In this document: positions 36,368-45,637 of the stretch, one piece after another
Position numbering within the stretch: position 1 is the first letter of the stretch
Layout of the letters: the number at the start of each line of letters is the position of its first letter
NCBI RefSeq assembly: GCF_001463885.1
Contig: NZ_BBWQ01000012.1
Coordinates: forward strand, 124,001 to 188,000
Direction: 5' to 3'
Source: Aureimonas altamirensis
GTDB taxonomy: Bacteria > Pseudomonadota > Alphaproteobacteria > Rhizobiales > Rhizobiaceae
Length of the DNA stretch: 64,000 nucleotides
The notes under the pieces: model-generated
Database searches by the model: none
What the model was told of the DNA's origin: nothing
Seen by the model: the letters and a program-made list of their open reading frames with translations, nothing else
Made by a program: the position numbers and the translations under genes

Positions 36368-37341
36368 GCCCCGATACCTTCCAGGCTAGGGTGGAAGCAC
36401 CGCACGTCCCGACCGGCGACGGTTTCCAGCCGCGGATGGGCCAGGCACATCCCGGTTGCCGAAGGGCAGCGCGGCCTGAAGGCGCAACCCGCCGGCAGAT
36501 CGGCTATGGGCGGCGTGGTGCCCGGGATCTGATTCAGCAGCATGCCGCGCCGATTGCGGGATGGCAGGCTGGCGATGAGGCCCCGCGTATAGGGATGCAT
36601 GGGCTGGCGCAGGACGTCGTCGGTGCGTCCGCTTTCCACGATACGGCCCGCATACATGACGGACAGGCGGTCCGCGAGGCCGGCCACCACGGACAGATCA
36701 TGCGTGATCCAGATGAGGGCCGTCCCGTTTTCGCGGGCGAGTTTCTGGACCACCGACAGGATCTGCGCCTGGATGGTAACGTCCAGCGCCGTCGTCGGCT
36801 CGTCGGCAATGATCAGGTCGGGCGACATCAGCAGCGCTATGGCAATGGCGACGCGTTGGCGCATGCCGCCGGAGAACTGGTGCGGATATGCCTTCAGGCG
36901 CTCGTCCGGACTGGGAATGCCCACCTTGCCCAGCGCATCCCGCGCGCGCACGCGGGCCGCCGCGGTACTGATCTTTTCGTGCGCCTTGATGGTCTCGATC
37001 ATCTGCGTGTCGATGCGCAGGACCGGGTTCAGCGTCGACATCGGATCCTGAAAGATCATGGCGATGCGATCGCCCCGGATCCGCCGCAGCCGTTCGTCAT
37101 CCATCCGGCGCAGGTCCTCTCCCTTGAAGAGGATCTGGCTGTCGGCAACGCGGACCGGGGGATCCAGAAGGCCCATGATGGACAGTCCGGTCAAGGACTT
37201 GCCGGAACCGGACTCGCCCACCAGGCCCATGATCTCCCCGGCATCCAGGCGCAGGTTCACATCGTCGATGAGGCGGATGGAGTTGTCGGGTCCGACGAGT
37301 TCGGTCGTCAGGTTGCGGACATCCAGCATGGCGGGCGTCAT
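36364..37341 (-). CDS. Peptide-type ABC importer ATPase (OppD/DppD family)
   Basis: A 325-residue ATPase with Walker A GESGSGKSL, signature FSGGMRQR, Walker B LIIADEPTTALDVT and the OppD C-terminal extension (GCAFRPRCPSATGMC). It overlaps both neighbours by ATGA, showing tight coupling in the transporter operon. Together with the OppF-type partner it powers uptake of a peptide, opine or similar substrate. Confidence 0.93.
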   Translation of the reverse strand: MTPAMLDVRNLTTELVGPDNSIRLIDDVNLRLDAGEIMGLVGESGSGKSLTGLSIMGLLDPPVRVADSQILFKGEDLRRMDDERLRRIRGDRIAMIFQDPMSTLNPVLRIDTQMIETIKAHEKISTAAARVRARDALGKVGIPSPDERLKAYPHQFSGGMRQRVAIAIALLMSPDLIIADEPTTALDVTIQAQILSVVQKLARENGTALIWITHDLSVVAGLADRLSVMYAGRIVESGRTDDVLRQPMHPYTRGLIASLPSRNRRGMLLNQIPGTTPPIADLPAGCAFRPRCPSATGMCLAHPRLETVAGRDVRCFHPSLEGIGA

Positions 37342-38237
37342 CGTTGCGCACCCCTCGGGTCGAGCATCTGGCGGAGCCGGTCACCGACCAGATTGATGGC
37401 AAAGATGGTGACGACCAGCGTGATGCCGGGAAAGAGGCTGATCCAGTAGACGCCCGACAGGAGGAACTCGAACCCGTTGGCGATCAGCAGGCCGAGCGAG
37501 GGCTCCGTAACCGGGACGCCGAGGCCGAGGAAGCTCAGCGTCGCCTCCAGGGTTATGGCGCGCGCTACCTGTATGGTCAGAAGCACCATCAGCGGCGGCA
37601 GGCAGTTGGGCAGCAACTGCCGGAAGACGATATGCCTGTGCGGCATCTGCAGAAGGCGTGCCGCCTCGACATATTCCCGGCGCATCTGCGTCAGCGCGGA
37701 ACTGCGGGCCGTGCGGGCATAGGTCGCCCATTCCACGATGACGATGGCCAGGACCACATTGGTCAGGCTCTTGCCGAGAAGCGCGAGGATCAGCAGCGCG
37801 CACAATATGGTCGGGAAGGACAGCTGCAGGTCGACGATCCGCATCATCAGCGTCTCGGTACGACCGCCGACATAGGCTGCGAACAGGCCGAAGACGGTGC
37901 CGATCACGAAGGCCAGCGCAGCCGAGCCCAGCCCGACGAAGAGACTGATGCGCAACCCGTAAAGGATGGCTGACAGGAGGTCCCTCCCCTGGTCGTCCGA
38001 ACCGAGATGGAAGGTGAAGCCGGTCATGGACTGGGTTCCGGGCGCCATGCGCCCATCCATGAAGTCGATCTGCATGAGATCGTACGGGTCCTGGGCCGCC
38101 AGAAGCGGGGCGCAGATGGCTGCCAGAACGATGCCGAGCGTCAGGACGAGGCCCAGTGTCGCAAGCGGCGAGCGACAGAAGGCCTTTAAAAAGCCGAGGC
38201 CGAACCGTGCCGGTCGTGCGGGTGATGCGGCGCTCAT
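37338..38237 (-). CDS. Peptide-type ABC importer permease (DppC/OppC family)
   Basis: A 299-residue permease with an N-terminal cytoplasmic segment, then about six membrane helices. The conserved EAA loop is seen at MRREYVEAARLLQMPHRHIVFRQLLPN. The ATG at 38237 is chosen because GGGGAG stands at usable distance; an in-frame GTG at 38246 overlaps the DppB stop. It forms a heterodimer with the DppB-type permease. Confidence 0.92.
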   Translation of the reverse strand: MSAASPARPARFGLGFLKAFCRSPLATLGLVLTLGIVLAAICAPLLAAQDPYDLMQIDFMDGRMAPGTQSMTGFTFHLGSDDQGRDLLSAILYGLRISLFVGLGSAALAFVIGTVFGLFAAYVGGRTETLMMRIVDLQLSFPTILCALLILALLGKSLTNVVLAIVIVEWATYARTARSSALTQMRREYVEAARLLQMPHRHIVFRQLLPNCLPPLMVLLTIQVARAITLEATLSFLGLGVPVTEPSLGLLIANGFEFLLSGVYWISLFPGITLVVTIFAINLVGDRLRQMLDPRGAQR

Positions 38238-38242
38238 GGCCC

Positions 38243-39214
38243 TCACTCCCCTTGCAGCCGGATGCGGGGATCCAGCAGCCGATAGGTGACGTCCACCAGG
38301 AAGTTGATGAACACGAACATGACGACGACCAGCATCAGGTAGGCGACGATGACCGGTCGATCGAGCGCGCCGATGCTGTCGATGATGACCTTGCCGATGC
38401 CGGGCCAGGAGAAGATCGTCTCCGTCACGACCGAGAAGGCAATGGTCTGGCCGATGTCGAGCCCGACGACCGTCACCACCGGGATCATGACGTTTTTCAA
38501 GACATGCACCGACAGGATGCGCCGCGGCGACAGGCCCTTTGCCCGTGCGAAGCGGACATAGTCGCTGGACACGGCCTCCCGCACCCCGGCTTCGGTCAGC
38601 CGCGTGACCATGGCGATGTTGAACAGCGACAGGCTCAGCGCCGGCAGGATCATATGCCGCAGACCGTCCAGTGTCAGGAACGACCAGCCGATGCCGAAGA
38701 CCACGCGCGTCTCGCCCCGGCCGGAGCTTGGGAGCCAGCCTGTATAGACGCTGAAGATCATGATCAGGAGGATGCCGATCCAGAAGACCGGGAGGCTGAA
38801 GCCCAGGATCGAGCCTGCCATGATGCTGCGCGCAAGCACGCCGTGCGGCTTCCAGCCGGCGACGAGGCCAAGCGGCAGTCCGATCACGACCGACAGGAGC
38901 ACGGCGGCAAGGGCCAGTTCCAGCGTAGCCGGCAGGCGCGACAGGATCAGCTCGACGGCCGGCTCCTTGTAGACGTAGCTGATGCCGAGGTTTCCCTGGA
39001 CGAGGCCCTTGAGGAACAGGAAGAACTGCTCGTACAGCGGCCGATCCAGACCGAGATCGGCGATCAGGCGCAGCCGCTCTTCATGCGTGGCTTCCATCGG
39101 CAGCAACGTTTCGATCGGACTGCCGATCATGTGCAAACCGAGGAACAGGATGAGCGCCATTGCCAGGGCGACGAGAACCGCCTGCAGGGCACGCTGTATG
39201 ATCCAGATGGTCAT
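38243..39214 (-). CDS. Peptide-type ABC importer permease (DppB/OppB family)
   Basis: A 323-residue permease with the DppB N-terminus (WIIQRALQAVLVALAMALILF), the conserved periplasmic LGLDRPLYEQ and the EAA loop SSDYVRFARAKGLSPRRILSVHVLKN. It lies 81 bases after the binding protein gene and overlaps the next permease region closely. The whole set of five genes is the standard peptide/nickel-type uptake transporter. Confidence 0.93.
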   Translation of the reverse strand: MTIWIIQRALQAVLVALAMALILFLGLHMIGSPIETLLPMEATHEERLRLIADLGLDRPLYEQFFLFLKGLVQGNLGISYVYKEPAVELILSRLPATLELALAAVLLSVVIGLPLGLVAGWKPHGVLARSIMAGSILGFSLPVFWIGILLIMIFSVYTGWLPSSGRGETRVVFGIGWSFLTLDGLRHMILPALSLSLFNIAMVTRLTEAGVREAVSSDYVRFARAKGLSPRRILSVHVLKNVMIPVVTVVGLDIGQTIAFSVVTETIFSWPGIGKVIIDSIGALDRPVIVAYLMLVVVMFVFINFLVDVTYRLLDPRIRLQGE

Positions 39215-39295
39215 GGGTCTACCGATCGTTCCGCAGCCGCGCCGGTGCCGGGTCGGTTGTCACCGGCTCGGCGCGGACGTTGCATCCGGTTTTGC

Positions 39296-40867
39296 TTACT
39301 GTGCGGCCGTGACGTCTTTCGCGAGCGTTCGTTCGTCGATGCGAGGCTCGTAGGAGATTCCCTTGCGCATCACCCACGCGTTGCTCTGCAGATAGAGCGG
39401 GATGATGGCCGTATCGTCGAGCGCAACCGTTACAGCCTCCTTCAGGGCGGCTTCGCGCGCGTTCTCGTCGGTAAGGCTCTGTGCGCGGGCTACCAGCGCG
39501 TCGAGGTCCGCGTTCGAATAGCCGCTATCGTTGGACGCACCGAGCCCGCGTTCGGGATCGTCGGTACCGATCACGTTCACCAGCATGGAGCTTGCATCGT
39601 AGGTCGCGTTGCCGAGCCCCAGGAGCTTGATCGCGACATCCTTCTTGCGGGACGAAAACGTCGTCCAGGGGAGCGCTTCGATGCGAGTGGCCACACCGAT
39701 CCGGGACCACATCTGGGCGATGGCCTGAACGACGGCCGGTGCGTTGGGGTACCGGTCGTTCGGAACATGGATGGTAAGCCGGAAACCGTCCGGATAGCCG
39801 GCCTCTGCCAGCAGCGCCTTCGCGGCTGCAGGGTCCGTCTGCGGCACATCGATTTCGGCATTCCAGGAATAGGTACCTTCGGGCAGCCACTGACCGGTCG
39901 CCGTCGCCGTGCCCCCCATGATCCGCTCCGCGATGCCCTGCCGGTTGATGGCGATCGACAATGCCTTGCGCACCCTTGGATCGGTCAAGGGATTCACGTC
40001 GAGGGTTTCGCCATTGGGGCCCGAAACGAATGGTTTCCAGCCGTCGCCCGACACTGTCGGCGCCAGGTAGATCACCCGAAGTCCTGGAGTGGAAGCGAAG
40101 ACCAATCCGTCTTCGGCCTTGAACCGCTCGATATCGGTAGCCGCAGGAACATCGATGATGTCCACGTCCCGCGCCAGGATGGCCGTCGTGCGCGAACTGT
40201 TGTTGCCGATCATCCGGTAGGTCGCACGGTCCCAGGCGACCTCGCCGTGCCACCAGTCGGGATTGCGCTCCAGGACCACCTGGTCGCCCTGCCGGAAGCT
40301 GGAATAGCGGAATGCGCCGGTGCCGACCGCCGCCTTGCCCGAATTGTAGTCCGCCGTGTCGGCTCCATCGCCGACATGCCGGGAAACGATGGCTATGTTG
40401 GCGACTTCCCCCGGCAAGGTCGGCGTGGGCTGATGCGTGGACAGGAGGACCGTCAGGTCGTCTTCGGCCTCGACCGTCTCGATGTTGCGCAGGAAGCCGC
40501 CGAAGCCGCCGGGACTGTTGGGAACATTGCGCGCGCGGGCGAAGGTGAAGACGACATCGTCCGCCGTAAACGCGACCCCGTCATGCCAGGTGACACCCGG
40601 GCGCAGCTTGAACCGCCACTGACGTTCACCGACCGGCTCCCAGCTTTCCGCAAGGCCGGGGACGAGCTGTCCGGAAGCGGTTCGCTCGGTCAGCCGGTCG
40701 AAGATCTGCATCGCAATGCTGTTATTGGGGGACGCATTGTAGAAATGCGGGTCGATCGATGTGACAGAGCCGGCAAGGCCAATCGTCAGGTCGGCAGCAG
40801 TGGCTGGTACCGACAGGCAGGCTGCCGCGATTGCGGCAATGAATCCGGAATGCAGACGCAAGGTCAT
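39296..40867 (-). CDS. Peptide-type ABC importer periplasmic binding protein (DppA/OppA family)
   Basis: A 523-residue family 5 solute-binding protein with a signal peptide ending ATAA at about residue 25. Landmarks are SIDPHFYNASPNNSIAMQIFD, LVPGLAESWEPVGERQWRF, LRPGVTWHDGVAFTADDVVFT and RKALSIAINRQGI. It begins the transporter operon and lies 132 bases after a LysR gene of the same strand. The ligand, whether peptide, opine or other, cannot be told from sequence. Confidence 0.93.
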   Translation of the reverse strand: MTLRLHSGFIAAIAAACLSVPATAADLTIGLAGSVTSIDPHFYNASPNNSIAMQIFDRLTERTASGQLVPGLAESWEPVGERQWRFKLRPGVTWHDGVAFTADDVVFTFARARNVPNSPGGFGGFLRNIETVEAEDDLTVLLSTHQPTPTLPGEVANIAIVSRHVGDGADTADYNSGKAAVGTGAFRYSSFRQGDQVVLERNPDWWHGEVAWDRATYRMIGNNSSRTTAILARDVDIIDVPAATDIERFKAEDGLVFASTPGLRVIYLAPTVSGDGWKPFVSGPNGETLDVNPLTDPRVRKALSIAINRQGIAERIMGGTATATGQWLPEGTYSWNAEIDVPQTDPAAAKALLAEAGYPDGFRLTIHVPNDRYPNAPAVVQAIAQMWSRIGVATRIEALPWTTFSSRKKDVAIKLLGLGNATYDASSMLVNVIGTDDPERGLGASNDSGYSNADLDALVARAQSLTDENAREAALKEAVTVALDDTAIIPLYLQSNAWVMRKGISYEPRIDERTLAKDVTAAQ

Positions 40868-40999
40868 CTCCCCTGAACGTTGGAGCGCGGTGCCCCATGC
40901 CTATCGCCGGCATCGGCGACGTCATGGAACCGTTACAAATCGAGGTCGCATCCGGCCAATGAATATTTTTATCAACGTCGATGCACAGGATGAATAACT

Positions 41000-41944
41000 C
41001 TAGGCGGACTGCTGCGGCGTACGGCCTGCCGTGGCGATGGGGGCTGCCTCCTGCCATTCGCCGAGCAACATCTCCAGGAAATGTCCCGCCGCAGGCGACA
41101 GGCGGCTTTGCCGGCGCCGGACGACGCCGATGGAGCGGGAAACTTCCGGCTCTATCAGGGGGCGCGTGGTCAAATAGGGATGTTCGTCCTGCGGTGTTGC
41201 GAGACTGGGTAATACGGATACGCCAAGCCCCGCCTCCACCAGCCCGAGGGAGGTGGACAGGTGCGTCACCTCGTAGAACCATTGAAGGCGCAGGTTGGAG
41301 CGTGCCAGCGCTGCGTCGAGCAAGGTGCGGTTGCCGCTCGTGCGGCCGACGGTAATCAGCCGGTGCCCTTCGAGTTCGGACCAGCGGAGCGGACCCGTGG
41401 TCGCCGCGAGTGGATGGTCCTTGCGGCAGGCCAGCACGAAGGGGTCTTCCATAAGCGGCGTGAATTGAAGATTCGGATCCGAAGATGCGGAAAGGGTGAT
41501 CCCGAACTCGACCTCCCCGCGTGCGACGCTGGCCAGACCGTCATTGGCGCTGAGGTCCAGTATCCTGAACCGGATCTGCGGGAACTGCGCATTGAAGCGC
41601 TTGATGACGCGCGGCAGAAAGTAGAAGGCCGCTGTTGGAAGACAGGCGATGGTAACGACGGCCGATTGACGCTCGCCCAGCTCGCGAATGGAGAAGAGTG
41701 ATTGGTCGAACTCGTCCAGCATTCGGCGCACCAGAGGTACGAGTTCGCGCCCGACGGCCGTCGGAGCAACCCGGCGCGTCGTTCTTTCCAGGAGCGAGGC
41801 CCCGACGGCCGCCTCCAGTTTCTGGATACGGCGCGTGAGCGCCGGCTGTGACAGGTTCAGCGCATCCGCGGCTTTGTGGAAGCCTTCCAGCTCCACGACC
41901 GTCAGGAAAGCACGCAAATCGAGAACGTCGCAATTGATGCTCAT
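41000..41944 (-). CDS. LysR-family regulator
   Basis: A 314-residue LysR protein: HTH in FLTVVELEGFHKAADALNLSQPALTRRIQKLE with RTTRRVAPTAVG, and effector domain starting near 90 (ACLPTAAFYFLP). The ATG at 41944 (MSINCD) gives a normal N-terminus; the frame extends to 42007 without support. It is divergent from the oxalomesaconate-tautomerase-like gene across a 95-bp gap with a strong inverted repeat, and upstream of the peptide transporter on the same strand. It may therefore control either or both. Confidence 0.92.
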   Translation of the reverse strand: MSINCDVLDLRAFLTVVELEGFHKAADALNLSQPALTRRIQKLEAAVGASLLERTTRRVAPTAVGRELVPLVRRMLDEFDQSLFSIRELGERQSAVVTIACLPTAAFYFLPRVIKRFNAQFPQIRFRILDLSANDGLASVARGEVEFGITLSASSDPNLQFTPLMEDPFVLACRKDHPLAATTGPLRWSELEGHRLITVGRTSGNRTLLDAALARSNLRLQWFYEVTHLSTSLGLVEAGLGVSVLPSLATPQDEHPYLTTRPLIEPEVSRSIGVVRRRQSRLSPAAGHFLEMLLGEWQEAAPIATAGRTPQQSA

Positions 41945-41973
41945 AACGAAATAGTCCGGCAAATCTTTGCATT

Positions 41974-41998
41974 TTACGCCCGGTCTGACTGGGCGTAA
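41974..41998. promoter_or_regulatory. LysR operator candidate between LysR and tautomerase-like genes
   Basis: TTACGCCC at 41974-41981 and GGGCGTAA at 41991-41998 are perfect inverted arms with a 9-base spacer, and TGCA flanks on both outer sides extend the symmetry. The site is centred in the divergent gap and fits a LysR-binding site for the 41000-41944 protein. Confidence 0.6.
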
Positions 41999-42039
41999 TT
42001 GCATCAATCAAGGTTATTGGTGCAACGAGCGCAAGTATC

Positions 42040-43143
42040 ATGCTTATATCTACCCATTCCAGTGGAACGCGGGTTCCGGCCGTGCTGATGCGTGGCGGGA
42101 CATCGCGGGGGCCGTTTATCCTCGAGCGGGATCTTCCCGCCGATACGCAGCATCGTGACAGGGCTTTGCTGGAGATCATGGGGTCGCCCAATTCCCTGCA
42201 GTTAGGCGGCATTGGCGGAGGCGATCCGCTGACGAGCAAGGTCGCCATCATCGCGCCGTCCGAGCGTCCCGGCATCGATGTCGAGTATCTCTTCGCGCAG
42301 GTCGGCGTGACGCAGCCTGTCGTCGACACCAGCCCCAACTGCGGCAACATGCTGTCCGCCGTCGGCCCGTTCGCAATCGAAGCCGGGCTCGTTCGGCCCG
42401 GGGATCGTGAAACGACGGTGCGCATCTACAACCGCAACACCGGGACGAGCGTCCATGCCGTCGTCCAGACCCCCGGCGGCCTGGTCACCTATGAAGGCGA
42501 TGCCGAGATCGATGGAGTTCCCGGCTCCGCTGCCCCTATCAAGCTGACGTTTCTCGACGCGACCGGGTCGAAGACGGGTGGCCTGTTCCCGACGGGGAAA
42601 CGACGTGAGATCATCAACGATATTGCGGTCAGCCTTGTCGATTACGCCATGCCGATGATGCTGGTAAAGGCCGCCGATCTCAGCCTTGCCGGTGATGAGG
42701 CACCAGAGGTGCTGGACTCCCGGCCGGATCTGTTCCGGCAACTTGAGGCCATGCGGCGCGAAGCCGGTCGCCGCATGGGGCTGGGCGACGTGTCCAATGC
42801 CGTCATCCCGAAGATCGGTATCCTGTCTGGCCCACGGCGTGAGGATGGCACGATTACGTCCCGCTATCTTGTACCGCACCGCACTCACCGGGCGCACGCC
42901 GTGACGGGTGCTTTGTGCGTGGCGGTCGCCGCGCGCTCTGCCGGGACGGTCGCCTACGAAGTCGCCCGGGCGGAGGATGGTTCCGGCACGGTGCTCGTTG
43001 AGCATCCGAGCGGCAAGCTCTCGATCGACCTCGATATGGGCGATGACGGCATGGTGCGTCGCGCCAGCCTGATCCGAACGGCCCGTCGCATCTTCGAAGG
43101 CAACGTCATCCTGTCCGGTATGGACGGAGCAGGTACGGACTGA
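42040..43143 (+). CDS. PrpF-superfamily isomerase, 4-oxalomesaconate tautomerase-like
   Basis: A 367-residue protein of the PrpF/DUF453 isomerase family. Its start (VLMRGGTSRGPFIL) and SPNCGNMLSAVGPFAIE, where the Cys is a catalytic candidate, are the conserved motifs. IGGGDPLTSKVAII and the C-terminal HRTHRAHAVTGALCVA also fit. The closest described activities are 4-oxalomesaconate tautomerase (GalD) in gallate and protocatechuate 4,5-cleavage, and aconitate isomerase (PrpF). None of the other gallate genes is present here, so the substrate remains open. Divergent from a LysR gene. Confidence 0.82.
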   Translation: MLISTHSSGTRVPAVLMRGGTSRGPFILERDLPADTQHRDRALLEIMGSPNSLQLGGIGGGDPLTSKVAIIAPSERPGIDVEYLFAQVGVTQPVVDTSPNCGNMLSAVGPFAIEAGLVRPGDRETTVRIYNRNTGTSVHAVVQTPGGLVTYEGDAEIDGVPGSAAPIKLTFLDATGSKTGGLFPTGKRREIINDIAVSLVDYAMPMMLVKAADLSLAGDEAPEVLDSRPDLFRQLEAMRREAGRRMGLGDVSNAVIPKIGILSGPRREDGTITSRYLVPHRTHRAHAVTGALCVAVAARSAGTVAYEVARAEDGSGTVLVEHPSGKLSIDLDMGDDGMVRRASLIRTARRIFEGNVILSGMDGAGTD

Positions 43144-43509
43144 GTCTATCCAGGCCCTTCCGGAAGCGAACCCTTTGGTGGAGCAGGTCGGAGGCGATCG
43201 CGGAAAGGCTCGTCACGGGCGACGTTTCAAGAGCATCTCGCCACGTTACATCGCTTGGGACTTCTGGTGGACCTGAATCACTCCCACTCAATCATAAAAC
43301 GTCCGTAAATTCATTATATATATTAAAACCACCACATGGCTTGATACCATGAAAAATACCATGTCTGGCGGTTGCCGCTAGCGGCTTCGGAACTTGGTGC
43401 CGTCGCCTTTGATCTTGTCAGGGTCTGTCTTACGCAATTTAATGCAATCTCCATTGCACGGAGCTCGGAAAGAGCCTCGTCGGAGAACCCATTGGATCGA
43501 GGACCGACC
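43144..43509. other. Gap containing the left boundary of the mini-element
   Basis: No gene is seen in these 366 bases. GC falls sharply after about 43290 (ATTATATATATTAAAA). The 12-bp repeat TCACTCCCACTC at 43278-43289 and the arm-like pair at 43344-43362 lie here; see the mobile element entry. Confidence 0.6.
43278..43362. repeat. Left att-like core and paired ATACCAT arm boxes
   Basis: The att-like core TCACTCCCACTC is at 43278-43289. ATACCATGAAAAATACCAT at 43344-43362 contains two ATACCAT boxes 12 bases apart in direct orientation. The same paired arrangement recurs at the other end of the element. Confidence 0.55.
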
Positions 43510-43725
43510 ATGACCCGCCCGACCCTTGAAATCTTCACTGAAGACGCAGGCCTGTACGCTGTCGCTCGTGATGCAGGCGAAACCCTCGGCGTAATCGGCC
43601 CGATGGATGACCGCGACGCACTCATGAACGCTGCCATCGAACGCTGGCGGAACGTCGATCACATCGACCTGCCAGACTGCCGGACACCTGCCTTTGGTGA
43701 ACGCGAATGGATCGGCGTCTTTTGA
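43510..43725 (+). CDS. Small hypothetical protein
   Basis: A 71-residue predicted protein (MTRPTLEIFTEDAGLYAVARDAGETLGVIGPMDDRDALMNAAIERW) with a clear GAGG seven bases before the ATG. It has an alpha/beta pattern and no recognised family. It is the first gene inside the left end of the att-bounded segment. Confidence 0.55.
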   Translation: MTRPTLEIFTEDAGLYAVARDAGETLGVIGPMDDRDALMNAAIERWRNVDHIDLPDCRTPAFGEREWIGVF

Positions 43726-44064
43726 CCCGAAACGTGCTTTGGCCTAACCACCGCATCCCAGCCAAGCGGTAGGGAGGGAACCGCAGCCAGATCGGCTTGA
43801 CCTAGAGCCGCTGCCATTGCGGTCATCCGATCATGTGGCTTCAGTTTCCCGAAGCTGACTCGCATGCTCGCTTAGGTGGAGCGTGCCTGCGCTATCGAAT
43901 GGCGGTAATCCAGCAGCCTACATCCCCCTGTCCAGCGCTTATACCGCCGATCAACGAGCAACCTCACTTGGCTGAAATAACGTTGGTGTACCCGGCATTG
44001 GTTCGAAGTTGTAGCGGCCGTCGATACGTCATGTTATTCGATGATCAAGGTGGGGGTGCGTTGA
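43726..44064. other. Gap without recognised gene
   Basis: 339 bases between the small hypothetical gene and the two-gene cargo. Short open frames exist but show no coding character. It may hold the promoter of the downstream pair; no element was identified with confidence. Confidence 0.4.
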
Positions 44065-45039
44065 ATGCAGAATGATCGTCGGCAATTTTACATCTATGAC
44101 CTTGAAATCGGCGCGAGGAAGGAAGGCGCGTCCATTCCCACGATGGACGACTTGGTTCCTATTTTGCAGCGGATGAAAAACACGGGGCGAACTTATTCTA
44201 TTCGCTCTGACACTGCTACGATGTTGGTAGGCGACATGCACGTTGATGCCGCCCAGCAATTCATCACGCTTCTTATTCGGTTGTCCGATAAGACAGCGCC
44301 GAACAGTGTTACATCTGACCCTCAGGCAGGTCTTTTCAATGTTCACGCCAAGGGACCGAACCAAGGTGCAGATTTCGCCTGTCACGTTCTGATTTCCACT
44401 GCGCAAGAACAAGGCTTTCCCAATGTCTACACGTGCGCCATTGAGCGCGTCGCGGGAATCGCCTCTAGTTTAGTGCAACGATTACTGTCAAAACTATTGA
44501 ATTTCGAGTTCAAGGATGACGCCACGTCATTTTCCTATCCGCACCCAGCCGGCGGCTTTACCCGTCAAGGTTTGCCACGAACCGACCGTTGCTGCCCCCA
44601 CGTCGAACTACGCGGACGGCCCTCCGACACGTTGATTAACGACATTAACAATGGCCAAATCACAGGGATATCACTTGTAAAAGCAGAGGCCGTGGCCCCG
44701 GTGGCTGGCGCGGCTTATCTCACGAAGAAGGAATCGGAACTGCGCCTTCAGATCGACCGGAACAACCTTCCAGCGAACCTTTGGTAATCACTACTTCAAA
44801 CCTTTCAAGCAAATTCCGGAAATTACGGTGTTGCTAAAGTTAGTTATAAGATTCCCGGACAAGCACGATCAGTCACGGTCGAAATAGATGCAAATACCGG
44901 CAATCCATTGGAGGAAATGTACGTAAAATCCTTCGACGTAACGAACATACTCCCGTTCTTAGACCACTCTGCTATGCAGATTGTTGTTCATTTCCGAGAC
45001 ATGGCAATCCCGGAATTTTTGGATCAACGGACGATATAA
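44065..45039 (+). pseudogene. Unrecognised soluble protein gene interrupted by one in-frame TAA
   Basis: The frame encodes 240 residues to a TAA at 44785-44787, then stays open in the same frame for 83 more codons (SLLQTFQANSGNYGVAKVSY onward, then DMAIPEFLDQRTI) to a TAA at 45037-45039. That end is one base before the next gene. Both halves have sensible amino-acid composition, so a single nonsense change in a 324-residue protein is the simplest reading; a functional split or readthrough is possible. No family is recognised. The first part looks alpha/beta (FYIYDLEIGARKEG, MDDLVPILQRM) with a late ESELRLQIDR. It pairs with a four-helix membrane protein, a layout common in phage-defence or toxin systems. 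Confidence 0.6.
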
Positions 45040-45040
45040 G

Positions 45041-45637
45041 GTGCTCAAACAGCTTATATATGAACTTAGTCGGGGCTTCGCCTATAGGGGCATATCGCAT
45101 GGCGAAATGCGAACCTATACGACGTGGCTCCCGCTAGCCCTCACGATCTTGGCCGCTGCGGTTTATGCCCTCTTGCCGGTGAAGCCTGCGCTTGTCGGGT
45201 CGAGCGGCCTTATCGGAAGCTTGCTGACGCTCGTTTCGACGCTGCCCGGCTTCTACTTCGCTGGCCTTGCGGCGGTCGCTACGTTCGGTAGCACGACGAT
45301 GGACCATGAAATGCCAGCACCAGCACCCGAAGTCGAAATGCGAGTGCGCGGGCGACAGGTGCCGGTCAAACTGACGCGACGTTTGTTCCTGTCCTACCTG
45401 TTTTCGTACCTTGTTATTCTGTCGTTCGGCCTGTGCTTCGCGCTCATGGCTATCAACGCCTTCGCGCCGTCGATTGACGTGCTGCACGCTGCGATGGGCC
45501 GTTGGACGGGCGCGGCTTGGCCGTGGCTAATACTGAAAGGCGCGGTCGGCTTCGTCCTGACATTCGCGTTTGCTTCGATGGTCATTTCAACGCTGCATGG
45601 CGTTTTCTTCCTGGCCGAGAAAATTCATCAACCTTGA
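45041..45637 (+). CDS. Four-helix membrane protein, partner of the interrupted upstream gene
   Basis: From the GTG at 45041 the product has 198 residues and four hydrophobic segments (about 28-48, 52-85, 118-145 and 158-190). A charged loop (MDHEMPAPAPEVEMRVRGRQVPVKLTRR) lies between the second and third. The start follows the upstream stop by one base, indicating an operon; an ATG further upstream inside the preceding frame is less likely. Not recognised as a known family. Small membrane effectors of this topology often kill or depolarise cells when triggered by a soluble partner, but that is inference only. Confidence 0.7.
   Translation: MLKQLIYELSRGFAYRGISHGEMRTYTTWLPLALTILAAAVYALLPVKPALVGSSGLIGSLLTLVSTLPGFYFAGLAAVATFGSTTMDHEMPAPAPEVEMRVRGRQVPVKLTRRLFLSYLFSYLVILSFGLCFALMAINAFAPSIDVLHAAMGRWTGAAWPWLILKGAVGFVLTFAFASMVISTLHGVFFLAEKIHQP

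Noticed and set aside
43278-43300. A tRNA gene as attachment site
   Set aside because: No cloverleaf or TPsiC-like segment could be seen; the core matches the end of guaA instead.
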